Of a stretch of DNA of 64,000 nt, positions 33,972 to 42,621 are shown piece by piece. The DNA lies in assembly GCF_964063325.1 (NCBI RefSeq), contig NZ_OZ061315.1, forward strand, positions 682,001 through 746,000. Reading direction: 5' to 3'. The notes beneath the pieces were generated by a model. That model worked only from the letters and a program-made list of their open reading frames with translations. It ran no database searches and was not told the origin of the DNA. Source of the DNA: Hafnia alvei. GTDB lineage: Bacteria; Pseudomonadota; Gammaproteobacteria; Enterobacterales; Enterobacteriaceae. The position numbers and the translations under genes were made by a program. Each line of letters begins with the position of its first letter. Within the stretch, counting starts at the first letter, position 1.

Positions 33972-35012
33972 TTAACGTTTTTTCTTGGCCATCGCAGCAC
34001 GGCCTAAGCGCGCTGAATACACTTTGAAACGACCAGTCTGTGCCAGCACTTCGTGCGCGCCAAAAACATCGTCCAACAGCTGTGGATAAGGCAGGAAGGC
34101 GTTGGCAACAATGCGCAATTCACCACCAATTTGCAGCTGTTTAGCCGCGCCGCGGATCAGCGTTTCTGCGGCGGTTAAGCTGGTTTGCATGCCGTCATGG
34201 AACGGTGGATTCGAAATGATCATGTCAAAGCGGCCGGTAATGTCGGAATAGACGTTACTGGCAATGACTTCGCCCTGAATATCATTAGCAGCAAGCGTTG
34301 CACGGCTAGATTCAAGCGCAGCAGCGCTGACATCGCTCAGCGTTAGCTTAATTTTTGGCGACATTTTTGCCATTGCGGCAGACAGAACGCCTGCACCGCA
34401 GCCAACGTCTAGAACTTTGCCTTTCATGTGTGGCTCAAGCGATGACAGCAGCAGATGGCTGCCGACATCCAGTCCGTCGCGGCTAAACACACCCGGCAAG
34501 GTGGCGATAGTTAGGCTGCCTGTCTGATAGCTTTCCCACCAGTCTTCTAGGTTGAAATCACTCTGTTTTTCTAAGCGTCCGTGATACAAACCACAGCGGC
34601 GTGCGCTGTCGATTTTATTCAGCGGGCCAAACGCCTCGATGACACCTTCGGCGCTACGCACGCCTGCGCGGTTTTCACCGACGATAAACAATTCGGTGCC
34701 AACCGGCAGCAAGGAAAACAGGTTTTGCAGCTGGAACTGCGCTTCTTGTTTGCTCTTTGGCCAGTAATAAATCAGGGTGTCGCAATCGGCAACCAGCTCT
34801 GCATCGGCTGTCAGACCAAACTGGCAGCGCTCAGCCATGGTGCGGCTCAGCTGTTGCCAATGATGGTACTGATTGGTGTGAACGCGAACCTCTGCCGCTT
34901 CAAACTGTGCTGGCAGGGTATCTTGTAAATCGCCTGCAAAGAGGACTCGGCGTGATTCGAATTCCTCGCTGTGGCGCAGAATGACTTCGCTGGCAGGGGT
35001 AAATAATGACAT
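33972..35012 (-). CDS. rsmC: 16S rRNA m2G1207 methyltransferase
   Basis: Methylates G1207 of 16S rRNA in the 30S subunit with S-adenosylmethionine. The 346 residues (E. coli 343) form two methyltransferase-like domains. The N-terminal one is degenerate and the C-terminal one carries the SAM motif VLDVGCGAGVLS and the catalytic NPPF (IISNPPFHDGMQ). The C-terminal tail is basic (AAMAKKKR). It is divergent from holD, as in E. coli. Confidence 0.97.
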   Translation of the reverse strand: MSLFTPASEVILRHSEEFESRRVLFAGDLQDTLPAQFEAAEVRVHTNQYHHWQQLSRTMAERCQFGLTADAELVADCDTLIYYWPKSKQEAQFQLQNLFSLLPVGTELFIVGENRAGVRSAEGVIEAFGPLNKIDSARRCGLYHGRLEKQSDFNLEDWWESYQTGSLTIATLPGVFSRDGLDVGSHLLLSSLEPHMKGKVLDVGCGAGVLSAAMAKMSPKIKLTLSDVSAAALESSRATLAANDIQGEVIASNVYSDITGRFDMIISNPPFHDGMQTSLTAAETLIRGAAKQLQIGGELRIVANAFLPYPQLLDDVFGAHEVLAQTGRFKVYSARLGRAAMAKKKR

Positions 35013-35048
35013 TAAACGTGTTTCCTTAGGTTAACTAGCCGCGCAGTA

Positions 35049-35079
35049 TATACCCAAACTATGTGGAGTTGCAGCCAAC
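35049..35079. repeat. ERIC-end-like fragment upstream of rsmC
   Basis: TATACCCAAACTATGTGGAGTTGCAG resembles the end of ERIC elements read on the opposite strand. A related fragment is at 15865-15897 (ATTACGTGGAGTTGCAGTCAAC). The core is missing in both. They are probably eroded ERIC copies. Confidence 0.4.
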
Positions 35080-35196
35080 ACCGTGCCGCTTTGCGTAACA
35101 AGCAGATTGAGCTTTAATGACGCGGTCTTAGTAGGTTTGCTAGAATACGCCCCAAATAGTTTATTTAACGTCTCTTTGACACTCTAGCAGGACAGT

Positions 35197-35607
35197 ATGG
35201 CCACCCGACGCGACCTTCTTTTACAGCAGCTTGGTATTACTCAGTGGGTGCTACGGCGTCCAACGGCGCTGCATGGCGAGATTGCAGTGAGTGTACCTAG
35301 CTCGACCCGCTTGTTAATTGTTTCCGCGGAGCCGATTTCTCCCGACGACGTTTTGCTGTGTGACGTACTTAAGGCATTGATGCTCACACCGGATCAGGCG
35401 GTTATCCTCACGCCTGAACAGTACGCCATGCTTAATGATGGCGCTGAATATTATGTTTGGTGGCTAGGCGACTCTCCGGCTACTGAACGCGCAAGCGCCA
35501 CGCTGCATTCTCCGGCGCTCAGTGCGCTTTACCATAACTCAGGCGCCAAACGCGCGCTATGGCAGCAAATTTGTCATGATGAACAACATTTCTTCCCTAA
35601 AGGGTGA
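35197..35607 (+). CDS. holD: DNA polymerase III psi subunit
   Basis: Psi joins the clamp-loader core to chi, which contacts SSB. It has 136 residues (E. coli 137). The N-terminal segment RRDLLLQQLGITQWVLRRPTAL is the conserved clamp-loader-binding part, and the C-terminal ALWQQICHDEQHFFP is also typical. The middle is less conserved, as usual for psi. The 3' end overlaps the start of rimI by 29 bases, showing coupled translation. Confidence 0.96.
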   Translation: MATRRDLLLQQLGITQWVLRRPTALHGEIAVSVPSSTRLLIVSAEPISPDDVLLCDVLKALMLTPDQAVILTPEQYAMLNDGAEYYVWWLGDSPATERASATLHSPALSALYHNSGAKRALWQQICHDEQHFFPKG

Positions 35608-36043
35608 GATTTCCCCTCTCACCGAGGCTGATTTTAAAGCGGCTTTTGACATCGAATGTGCCAGCCACGCGTTTCCGTGGACGGAAAAAACGTTCCTCAG
35701 CAATCATGGGGAGCGCTATTACAATCTGAAATTAGAGTGCGACGGAAAACTCGCCGCTTTTGCGATTACGCAGGTGGTGCTTGATGAAGCCACGCTTTTC
35801 AACATCGCCGTTGCTCCCTCGCATCAACGTCAGGGGCTTGGCCGCGAATTACTGGATGCCTTGATTGCGGGCCTTGAGGAAAAAGGCATCGTGACATTGT
35901 GGCTAGAGGTACGAGACTCTAACCGCGCAGCGATAGCGCTTTATGAGTCGCTAGGCTTTAACGAAGTTTCACTACGTCGCAATTATTACCCAACTCCCGA
36001 TGGCCGCGAAGATGCCCGTATTATGGCGTTACCGCTGGGCTGA
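35579..36043 (+). CDS. rimI: Ribosomal protein bS18-alanine N-acetyltransferase
   Basis: GNAT enzyme that acetylates the N-terminal alanine of ribosomal protein S18. Starting at the ATG at 35579 gives 154 residues (E. coli 148) with the family start MNNISSL; an ATG three bases before is possible. The acetyl-CoA loop is RQGLGRELL, preceded by FNIAVAPSHQ and followed by WLEVRDSNRAAIALYESLGF. It lies in the holD-rimI overlap unit. In E. coli yjjG and prfC follow; here the toxin-antitoxin module follows and no yjjG is seen. Confidence 0.96.
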   Translation: MNNISSLKGEISPLTEADFKAAFDIECASHAFPWTEKTFLSNHGERYYNLKLECDGKLAAFAITQVVLDEATLFNIAVAPSHQRQGLGRELLDALIAGLEEKGIVTLWLEVRDSNRAAIALYESLGFNEVSLRRNYYPTPDGREDARIMALPLG

Positions 36044-36054
36044 TCTGAAAAAAA

Positions 36055-36190
36055 ACAGCGAATTTGTTGTTTTTTGAGTTAAATACAACTGATTTGTTGT
36101 TTTTATTACAAATAACAACTATTGAGTTGTATTTTGAGTGAAAAACAATTCATTAGTTGTTAATAGCATAATTAACAACTAATCTGTTGT
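36055..36190. promoter_or_regulatory. Five phased 16-bp operators of the hipBA-like module
   Basis: The palindrome ACAAC-N6-GTTGT or a one-base variant starts at 36055, 36085, 36115, 36145 and 36175, exactly 30 bases apart: ACAGCGAATTTGTTGT, ACAACTGATTTGTTGT, ACAACTATTGAGTTGT, ACAATTCATTAGTTGT, ACAACTAATCTGTTGT. The 14-base spacers are AT-rich and dissimilar. Near 36167 CATAAT could be a -10. The array ends 26 bases before the antitoxin start. It is most likely a cooperative operator array for the HTH antitoxin. Confidence 0.85.
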
Positions 36191-36216
36191 TATTGTCATA
36201 CGCTGAGTTTATCGCC

Positions 36217-36546
36217 ATGAAACACCTCTCTGAGCTACCTAGCTTGCTTAAACTTCGTCGGCAACAGCTCGATCTCAACCAAAAAGATATGCTGATGAAA
36301 ATCGGCATGTCACAACAGCAATATCAACGTATTGAAGCGGGGGGCGACCCACGCTTGTCGACTCTACTTAGGGTTCTGGAAGGGATGGATCTGGAGATGA
36401 TGCTGGTGCCGCGAGATAAAGTTCCGGCGGTGGAAGAGTTGTTGGCCCCAATCTTTAATAATCATCGCATGCCGATGCCATCGGATGAGCAAGCGCTGGT
36501 TTGGAATGATGAGTGGGAAGATATCATACGTAAACTGGAGGATTGA
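36217..36546 (+). CDS. HipB-type HTH antitoxin
   Basis: A 109-residue XRE-family regulator. The helix-turn-helix spans roughly residues 9-60: LLKLRRQQLDLNQKDMLMKI, then SQQQYQRIEAGGDPRLSTLL. It should bind the five upstream palindromes and hold the HipA kinase inactive. The ATG at 36217 is preferred; a start at 36187 would lie inside the last operator. The acidic C-terminus (WNDEWEDIIRKLED) is longer than in E. coli HipB (88 residues). It is followed by hipA after two bases. Confidence 0.9.
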   Translation: MKHLSELPSLLKLRRQQLDLNQKDMLMKIGMSQQQYQRIEAGGDPRLSTLLRVLEGMDLEMMLVPRDKVPAVEELLAPIFNNHRMPMPSDEQALVWNDEWEDIIRKLED

Positions 36547-36548
36547 GC

Positions 36549-37817
36549 GTGACTAAACAAACTGAGTCCGTTCAGGCATTAGCGCTATATCTTAACCAGC
36601 AACGCATTGGGGTTTTAGCGCATTATGCTAGCAACCATAATATTCTGACCTTTGATCCTGAATATGCTGCGTTGCCACTCTCGGTTCGTCCTATTTTTAC
36701 GTTGCAACAAGTTATCTATCCCAATTATTTACAGTCACCGTTGAGATCGACCACGCGATTGCCGCCGGTACTGTCTAACCTTCTTTCCGAAGGTGCGCTA
36801 CGAGACTTAATGACGCGAACGTTAAAAGTGCATCATGACGCCGAGTTTCCGTTATTTGCTTACACCGGTGGTAATTTGCCAGGGGCTATCACCGCTAAGC
36901 CTCTTGCTTTAGGCGATATTCCTGCATGGGCATTATCTGCCCGTGGGGAGCGCTTAGAGGCGGTTCAGATTGAAGTTCGCCATCAGACGGATAAATTTTC
37001 TTTGGCCGGTGTGCAGATGAAGTTTTCCGCTCAAAGTCGAGACAACCGCTTTAATGTTAGCGCAGACACCGACGGCGATAGCTGGATTATCAAAACGCCG
37101 TCAACGGTACATGCCCACGTACCGGAAAATGAGTTTACGGCGATGATGCTGGCGAAAGCGATTGGCGTTGAGATCCCTGAGATTAAATTAGTTGAGCTGT
37201 CTCAGCTAGATCATTTACCCAAGATCAATCTACCTGATGAACGCTATGCGTATGCCATTCGCCGGTTTGATCGCAGCGACGCGGGCAGGATACACACCGA
37301 GGATTTTGCCCAAATATTGAATGTCTATCCTCATGAAAAATATGGCCGCTACAACTACGACATTATGGCGGCGTTGTTATATCGGTTTGGTTCCGGTGGC
37401 TTGGCCGACGTACAACAAATGGCGCGGCGTTTATTGGCAAATATCCTGCTGGCGAACGGTGATGCACATTTGAAAAACTGGACGATGATCTATCGCGATG
37501 CGTTACATGCTCGGTTGTCTCCGGCCTATGACATTGTGACGACGTTACCTTATGTTGCCGGTGAGGACAGCGTTGCTTTAAATATGGCAAAAGAAAAACG
37601 CTGGCAACGAATTGAATTATCGACTTTTGAACGCTGGGCTGAGAGCCTTAAAATTGCGTGGCCCGCTATTGCCGTTCATTTGCACGATGCTATGACTACG
37701 GCACGCCAAATTTGGCCTTCAATGCTCGAAGAACTACCCATGAAGGAGGAACATAAAATCGTATTAAGAAACCATTGGGCGAGCCTCTCTTCCGACTTCC
37801 GCATCGCTGTACCTTAG
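36549..37817 (+). CDS. HipA-family serine/threonine kinase toxin
   Basis: HipA kinases phosphorylate aminoacyl-tRNA synthetases (GltX in E. coli) and induce growth arrest and persistence. A GTG at 36549 with GGAGGA eight bases before gives 422 residues (E. coli 440). Conserved elements are FSLAGVQMK (about 150-158) with S151 in the autophosphorylation position, the ATP-contacting lysine in WIIKTP (K182), catalytic NGDAHLKNW with D305 and N310, and LSPAYD with D328. All needed residues are present, so an active kinase is expected. The glutamate usual in VAGAQEK is replaced by methionine. Confidence 0.9.
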   Translation: MTKQTESVQALALYLNQQRIGVLAHYASNHNILTFDPEYAALPLSVRPIFTLQQVIYPNYLQSPLRSTTRLPPVLSNLLSEGALRDLMTRTLKVHHDAEFPLFAYTGGNLPGAITAKPLALGDIPAWALSARGERLEAVQIEVRHQTDKFSLAGVQMKFSAQSRDNRFNVSADTDGDSWIIKTPSTVHAHVPENEFTAMMLAKAIGVEIPEIKLVELSQLDHLPKINLPDERYAYAIRRFDRSDAGRIHTEDFAQILNVYPHEKYGRYNYDIMAALLYRFGSGGLADVQQMARRLLANILLANGDAHLKNWTMIYRDALHARLSPAYDIVTTLPYVAGEDSVALNMAKEKRWQRIELSTFERWAESLKIAWPAIAVHLHDAMTTARQIWPSMLEELPMKEEHKIVLRNHWASLSSDFRIAVP

Positions 37818-37871
37818 CGCTTAAAAAACGATTGATTGTCTAACCTGATTAAATCAGAGAAAATAGCCCGC

Positions 37872-37998
37872 TATACCCGTCATACTTCGAGCCGCATGTG
37901 CGTTGGCTACGTTTGTTCACCCTAGTCACATAGTTATCTATGCTGCTAGGGATTCACAAACTTGCCGCCTTCCTGCAACTCGAATTATTTAGGTTATA
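37872..37998. repeat. ERIC element, full length (127 bp)
   Basis: It begins TATACCCGTCATACTTCGAG, contains GTGCGTTGGCTACG and CACCCTAGTCAC, and ends CTGCAACTCGAATTATTTAG. It aligns end to end with the copy at 48761-48887 and with the known 127-bp enterobacterial ERIC/IRU consensus. It lies in the 267-base gap between the hipA-like gene and prfC. No other feature is evident there except a 17-base motif noted separately. Confidence 0.92.
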
Positions 37999-38084
37999 AC
38001 CCTTTTTATTCCCGCTTTGCGTAACAAGAAATCGTCTGAATTACGGGCGCTGGCGCAGGGTGGCTAACGATAGAACGTAAAAAC

Positions 38085-39674
38085 ATGTCTCCTAGTGAAT
38101 ACGCTCGCGAAGTGGCTAAACGCCGCACTTTCGCAATTATTTCTCACCCCGATGCCGGTAAAACCACGATTACTGAAAAAGTTCTGTTATTCGGACAGGC
38201 TATTCAGACCGCGGGAACGGTAAAAGGGCGCGGCTCCAACCAGCACGCTAAATCTGACTGGATGGAGATGGAAAAACAACGTGGTATTTCGATTACCACC
38301 TCGGTGATGCAGTTCCCTTACCACAATTGCTTGGTAAACCTGCTCGACACCCCAGGGCACGAAGACTTCTCTGAAGATACCTATCGTACCCTGACCGCCG
38401 TTGACTGCTGCTTAATGGTTATCGACGCGGCTAAAGGCGTCGAAGATCGTACCCGTAAGCTGATGGAAGTTACGCGCCTGCGTGATACGCCGATCTTGAC
38501 CTTCATGAACAAAGTCGACCGCGAAATTCGCGATCCGATGGAGCTGCTGGACGAAGTCGAAAACGAGCTGCGTATCGTGTGCGCGCCAATCACGTGGCCA
38601 ATCGGTTGTGGTAAATCGTTTAAGGGTGTTTATCACCTTTATAAAGATGAAACCTATCTGTATCAAACAGGTAAAGGCCACACCATTCAGGAAGTTCGCA
38701 TCGTTAAAGGTTTGGACAATCCTGACCTAGACGCTGCCGTTGGCGACGATCTGGCAGAGCAGCTGCGCGGTGAGCTGGAGTTGGTGAAAGGAGCCGCCGC
38801 TGAATTTGATAAGGACGATTTCCTCAATGGTGAATTGACCCCTGTCTTCTTCGGTACGGCTCTGGGTAACTTTGGTGTTGACCATATGCTTGATGGCTTG
38901 GTGGATTGGGCGCCTGCGCCAATGCCGCGCAAGACTGATACCCGCGTGGTTAGCGCTGATGAAGAGAAATTCACCGGTTTTGTGTTTAAAATTCAGGCCA
39001 ACATGGACCCTAAACACCGCGACCGCGTTGCTTTTATGCGTGTGGTATCTGGCCGTTATGAAAAGAGCATGAAACTGCGTCAGGTTCGTACGGGCAAAGA
39101 CGTGGTGATCTCTGATGCGCTGACCTTTATGGCCGGTGACCGTTCGCACCTTGAAGAAGCCTATGCGGGTGACATCATTGGTTTGCATAACCACGGCACG
39201 ATTCAGATTGGTGACACCTTCACTCAGGGTGAAGAGATGAAGTTCACGGGTATCCCGAACTTTGCCCCAGAGCTGTTCCGCCGTATTCGTCTGCGCGATC
39301 CTCTGAAACAGAAACAGCTGCTGAAAGGTTTGGTTCAGCTGTCAGAAGAGGGCGCGGTGCAGGTGTTCCGCCCAATTCACAACAACGATCTGATCGTTGG
39401 TGCGGTCGGTGTGCTGCAGTTTGAAGTGGTGGTCGCGCGTCTGAAAAGCGAATATAACGTTGAAGCTATCTATGAATCCGTCAACGTATCAACTGCACGT
39501 TGGGTTGAATGCGATGACGTGAAGAAATTCGAAGAGTTTAAACGTAAGAACGAACTGAACTTGGCGTTGGATGGCGGCGATAATTTAGCCTATATTGCGC
39601 CAACGATGGTTAACCTTAATCTGGCTAGCGAACGCTATCCTGAAGTGAAATTCCGCAAAACTCGCGAGCATTAA
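38085..39674 (+). CDS. prfC: Peptide chain release factor 3
   Basis: GTPase that removes RF1/RF2 from the ribosome after termination. It has 529 residues, exactly the E. coli length. G motifs: SHPDAGKTT (G1), RGISITTSVMQF (G2), DTPGHEDFSED (G3) and NKVDRE (G4, Val where E. coli has Leu). Domains II and III follow, with GVLQFEVVVARL near the C-terminus. It follows the HipBA-type module and ERIC copy and precedes osmY, as in E. coli. Confidence 0.98.
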   Translation: MSPSEYAREVAKRRTFAIISHPDAGKTTITEKVLLFGQAIQTAGTVKGRGSNQHAKSDWMEMEKQRGISITTSVMQFPYHNCLVNLLDTPGHEDFSEDTYRTLTAVDCCLMVIDAAKGVEDRTRKLMEVTRLRDTPILTFMNKVDREIRDPMELLDEVENELRIVCAPITWPIGCGKSFKGVYHLYKDETYLYQTGKGHTIQEVRIVKGLDNPDLDAAVGDDLAEQLRGELELVKGAAAEFDKDDFLNGELTPVFFGTALGNFGVDHMLDGLVDWAPAPMPRKTDTRVVSADEEKFTGFVFKIQANMDPKHRDRVAFMRVVSGRYEKSMKLRQVRTGKDVVISDALTFMAGDRSHLEEAYAGDIIGLHNHGTIQIGDTFTQGEEMKFTGIPNFAPELFRRIRLRDPLKQKQLLKGLVQLSEEGAVQVFRPIHNNDLIVGAVGVLQFEVVVARLKSEYNVEAIYESVNVSTARWVECDDVKKFEEFKRKNELNLALDGGDNLAYIAPTMVNLNLASERYPEVKFRKTREH

Positions 39675-39713
39675 TCGTTTTGTTCGTGTAATTTTTCTGC
39701 TGAATTTGCTGAT

Positions 39714-39738
39714 AAACCGCACTCATGTGCGGTTTTTT
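39714..39738 (+). terminator. Terminator of prfC
   Basis: AAACCGCAC and GTGCGGTTT with a TCAT loop, followed by a T-run. The remaining 460 bases up to osmY are AT-rich and carry no gene that could be supported. They presumably hold the osmY promoter and a long leader. Confidence 0.88.
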
Positions 39739-40201
39739 TATACCCAAAATTCGCAGAATCGTCTTAATAAGCCGCTTTTTTGCACAAAAAAACGCCGGTT
39801 ATTGTGATCTAAACTGCATTTTTTTGTTACTGGGCTATAGTTATTCCAGTGGCGCATGACACCGAGAATTAATCGGTTTGATTAGATTAGTTTAACAGTT
39901 GAGTACTTCACCAAGGTAAAGCGGAAAGCATAACGTATTGATTTTAAATCAGCAGACTAACGATTGATAGTTTAAATAATGGATGATGAGTGGTCCACAA
40001 GACGTTTTTTCATACCGTGATTTGTTAATCGTTTGTTTGTTAATTGCTGGTTTTAACTGCTTCTTGCTGAGCCGATGGTGAACAACGGCCACACTTTTAA
40101 GCATTAGCACAGCGAGTCTCCGATGAGACGATGTGATTAAGGGCTGACTGAAATACGGCCCACGGCGTTAAGCCGTTACTGAAATCAAAAGGAAGAAATC
40201 G

Positions 40202-40816
40202 ATGAAAAATACCAAGTTTGCACGTTCAATAATGGCGATTGTTTTAGGTTCTGTACTGGTTAGCGGTAGTGCTCTGGCAGAAGAAACCTTAATGCAGAAG
40301 GCACAAAGCGCGGCTGACTCTACCGGTGCGAAAATCGATAGCTCCATGAAAAAAGTTGATGGTTACATGGACGATAGCGGGATTACCGCTAAAGTTAAAA
40401 GTGCACTGGTTGATGCCAAAGATATCAAAAGCAACGATATCTCTGTGAATACCAGCAAAGGTGTCGTTACCTTGAACGGTTTTGTCTCCTCACAGGATCA
40501 GGCAGAACGCGCGGTGACTCTGGCGAAAGGCGTTGAAGGCGTTAAATCCGTGAGCGATAAGCTGCACGTAAAAGATAGCACCAAGGCCAGCGTTAGCGGA
40601 TACGCCAGCGACACGGCTATCACTAGCGAAGTAAAAGCGAAATTACTGGCTGATGACATCGTCCCATCACGTAACGTGAAAGTGGAAACCGAAAATGGCT
40701 TGGTACAGCTTTCCGGTACGGTGAAAACCAAAGCTGAATCCGATCGTGCTGAAAGTGTTACTAGCGCGGTGGAAGGTGTAAAAAGCGTTAAAAACGATCT
40801 GACGGTAAAACAGTAA
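40202..40816 (+). CDS. osmY: Periplasmic osmotic-shock chaperone OsmY
   Basis: Hyperosmotically inducible periplasmic protein with chaperone activity, sigma-S dependent in E. coli. It has 204 residues (E. coli 201). A signal peptide ends at ALAEE (about residue 26). Two BON domains follow, about 58-124 (ITAKVKSALVDA to VSDKLHVKD) and 138-204 (ITSEVKAKLLADD to VKNDLTVKQ). The ribosome site AGGAAG precedes the ATG. The next two genes (ytjA and a CsbD protein) are also of stress-linked families. Confidence 0.96.
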   Translation: MKNTKFARSIMAIVLGSVLVSGSALAEETLMQKAQSAADSTGAKIDSSMKKVDGYMDDSGITAKVKSALVDAKDIKSNDISVNTSKGVVTLNGFVSSQDQAERAVTLAKGVEGVKSVSDKLHVKDSTKASVSGYASDTAITSEVKAKLLADDIVPSRNVKVETENGLVQLSGTVKTKAESDRAESVTSAVEGVKSVKNDLTVKQ

Positions 40817-40953
40817 TCTGCTTTCCCCGGACGTATCTCTTATGAGCGCGTTCGGTGTGATTACCTATGAGAAACAAAGACCTTTTAGAAACAAAGAGAA
40901 GAACGTCGTTGGTCGACACTTCATTTTTATTTTAGGCAAGGTAAGGAGAGCAT

Positions 40954-41115
40954 ATGTTTCGTTGGGGAATTATCTTTTTAATCATTGCATTAATCGCTGC
41001 AGCATTAGGTTTTGGTGGTCTGGCCGGTACAGCGGCATGGGCAGCTAAAGTGGTGTTTGTAGTGGGTATTATTCTGTTCTTGGTCAGCCTATTTACAGGA
41101 CGTCGTCGTCCTTAG
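40954..41115 (+). CDS. ytjA: DUF1328 small membrane protein YtjA
   Basis: A 53-residue protein of two hydrophobic helices, nearly identical to E. coli YtjA: starts MFRWGIIFLIIALIAAALGF, ends FLVSLFTGRRRP. GTAAWAAK in the loop has Trp where E. coli has Gly. The ribosome site AAGGAGAG precedes the ATG. It lies between osmY and yjjU, as in E. coli. Function is unknown; members are tied to envelope stress. Confidence 0.94.
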   Translation: MFRWGIIFLIIALIAAALGFGGLAGTAAWAAKVVFVVGIILFLVSLFTGRRRP

Positions 41116-41225
41116 GTAAAGATATCCTCAGCGCTCATTGTTAGGATGATTCAACATGAGTGATGGGGGTATCAACACCAAATTCGCCATCCATTTTTAA
41201 TGGAAAGCACTAAAGGTTTGTAAAT

Positions 41226-41414
41226 ATGAACGGTGACATTGTTGTCGGTAAGTGGAAACAGATTCGCGGTCAAGTCAGGTCTACTCTGGCTGAATGGCTT
41301 GGCAGTGACGGCGAATGGCTTGCTGGCAACAATGATTGCCTCCTTGGATTGCTGCAAGAGGATTACGGAATTGCGCAAGACAGGGTATCCTCGGAGGATG
41401 TGAAGACTCATTGA
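41226..41414 (+). CDS. CsbD-family stress protein
   Basis: A 62-residue protein of the CsbD/YjbJ family, usually abundant under general or osmotic stress and of unknown function. The family feature GKWKQIRGQVR is at the N-terminus, and the later GLLQEDYGIAQDRV corresponds to the conserved Q-xx-YG part. AAAGG lies nine bases before the ATG. E. coli has no such gene at this place. Its placement after osmY and ytjA hints at joint stress control. It ends 10 bases before yjjU. Confidence 0.8.
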   Translation: MNGDIVVGKWKQIRGQVRSTLAEWLGSDGEWLAGNNDCLLGLLQEDYGIAQDRVSSEDVKTH

Positions 41415-41424
41415 GGATGGATGG

Positions 41425-42621
41425 TTGGGATACAGAATACCGATTACGCTGGGCAATATAGAGCCGTTGGCGTACAAACCCTACCAGCCGGGTAAAATTG
41501 CGCTGGTATGTGAAGGTGGCGGTCAGCGTGGAATTTTTACCGCTGGTGTGCTGGATGAATTTTTGCGCGCGCGCTTTAACCCCTTCGATCTCTATCTCGG
41601 CACTTCTGCCGGAGCACAAAACCTTTCCGCTTTTGTCTGTGGCCAACCAGGCTACGCACGACGAGTCATTACTCGCTACACCACCTCTATTGATTTCTTT
41701 AATCCGCTGCGTTTTGTCCGTGGTGGGCACTTAATCGATCTTGATTGGCTGATTGAGGCTACGGCAAACGATCTACCGTTAGCGATGGATTATGCGGAAC
41801 AACATTTAGTCGATGGCCGCCAATTATTGATGTGTGCCAGCCGTAGTGACGATTTTGCTCCTACCTATTTCCCCGCTCAGCGTAAAAATTGGCTGGATGT
41901 GATCAAAGCCAGCAGCGCGATCCCTGGATTCTATCGCTGGGGCGTTGAGCTAGACGGTGTGAGCTATCATGACGGCGGGATAAGCGATGCGATCCCGGTG
42001 CGCGAAGCCCATCGACGCGGAGCGGATACGATTGTGGTGATACGCACCGTGCCATCACAAATGTTCTATACCCCAAAGTGGATGCGTCGAATGGAAGCCC
42101 TGCTGGGTGAAAGTAGCCTGCAGCAAATGGTCAAGATGATGAAGTACCATGAGAAAAGCTATCGTCGTATTCAGCGTTTCATTGAGAAACCGCCCGGCAA
42201 AGTGAGGGTATTTGAAATCTATCCGCCGAAGCCGCTGGCAAGCCATGCGTTAGGGAGCAAAACTGCTGCCTTAAATGCGGATTATCATCTCGGGCGTCGC
42301 TGTGGTCGCTATTTCTTAGCCACCGTTGGGCACTGGCTATTGCCACGAGAAGATCAAACCAATGCAGACAAACGAGCGTTCTCTCGTCGTTTATTGCAGC
42401 CGTCAGATACGATTTCTCCTGAAGTGCCAATTGTGGCGGCAACGCACTCGGCGGCTAAAAATGGCATCGTCCTGCCGGAACCGCAAACCAATATGGTGGC
42501 GGAGAAGTCTTTGATATTGCCTGATAGCGTGCATTTGGATAAAAGCGCTCGGCAAACCACCATTGACCCTAGCGCTGCCAAAAAAGCAGATAAACCGTCT
42601 TCGCAGGACAGTTCGACGTGA
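41425..42621 (+). CDS. yjjU: Patatin-like phospholipase YjjU
   Basis: Putative serine acyl hydrolase. The Ser-Asp dyad is S61 (LGTSAG) and D183 (DGG), and the oxyanion loop is EGGGQRGIF, so an active enzyme is expected; substrate unknown. It has 398 residues, about 40 longer than E. coli YjjU (357) because of a low-complexity, charged tail after residue 340. The start is TTG at 41425: GAGGAT sits six bases before and the product then reads MGYRIPITLGNIEPL like E. coli. Its stop overlaps yjjV (ATGA-type). Confidence 0.93.
   Translation: MGYRIPITLGNIEPLAYKPYQPGKIALVCEGGGQRGIFTAGVLDEFLRARFNPFDLYLGTSAGAQNLSAFVCGQPGYARRVITRYTTSIDFFNPLRFVRGGHLIDLDWLIEATANDLPLAMDYAEQHLVDGRQLLMCASRSDDFAPTYFPAQRKNWLDVIKASSAIPGFYRWGVELDGVSYHDGGISDAIPVREAHRRGADTIVVIRTVPSQMFYTPKWMRRMEALLGESSLQQMVKMMKYHEKSYRRIQRFIEKPPGKVRVFEIYPPKPLASHALGSKTAALNADYHLGRRCGRYFLATVGHWLLPREDQTNADKRAFSRRLLQPSDTISPEVPIVAATHSAAKNGIVLPEPQTNMVAEKSLILPDSVHLDKSARQTTIDPSAAKKADKPSSQDSST

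Noticed and set aside
36055..36190. Regular 30-base repeats that look like a short CRISPR array
   Set aside because: Repeats are only 16 bases, palindromic, AT-rich, with 14-base spacers and no cas genes; they abut an HTH antitoxin gene, so operators explain them better.
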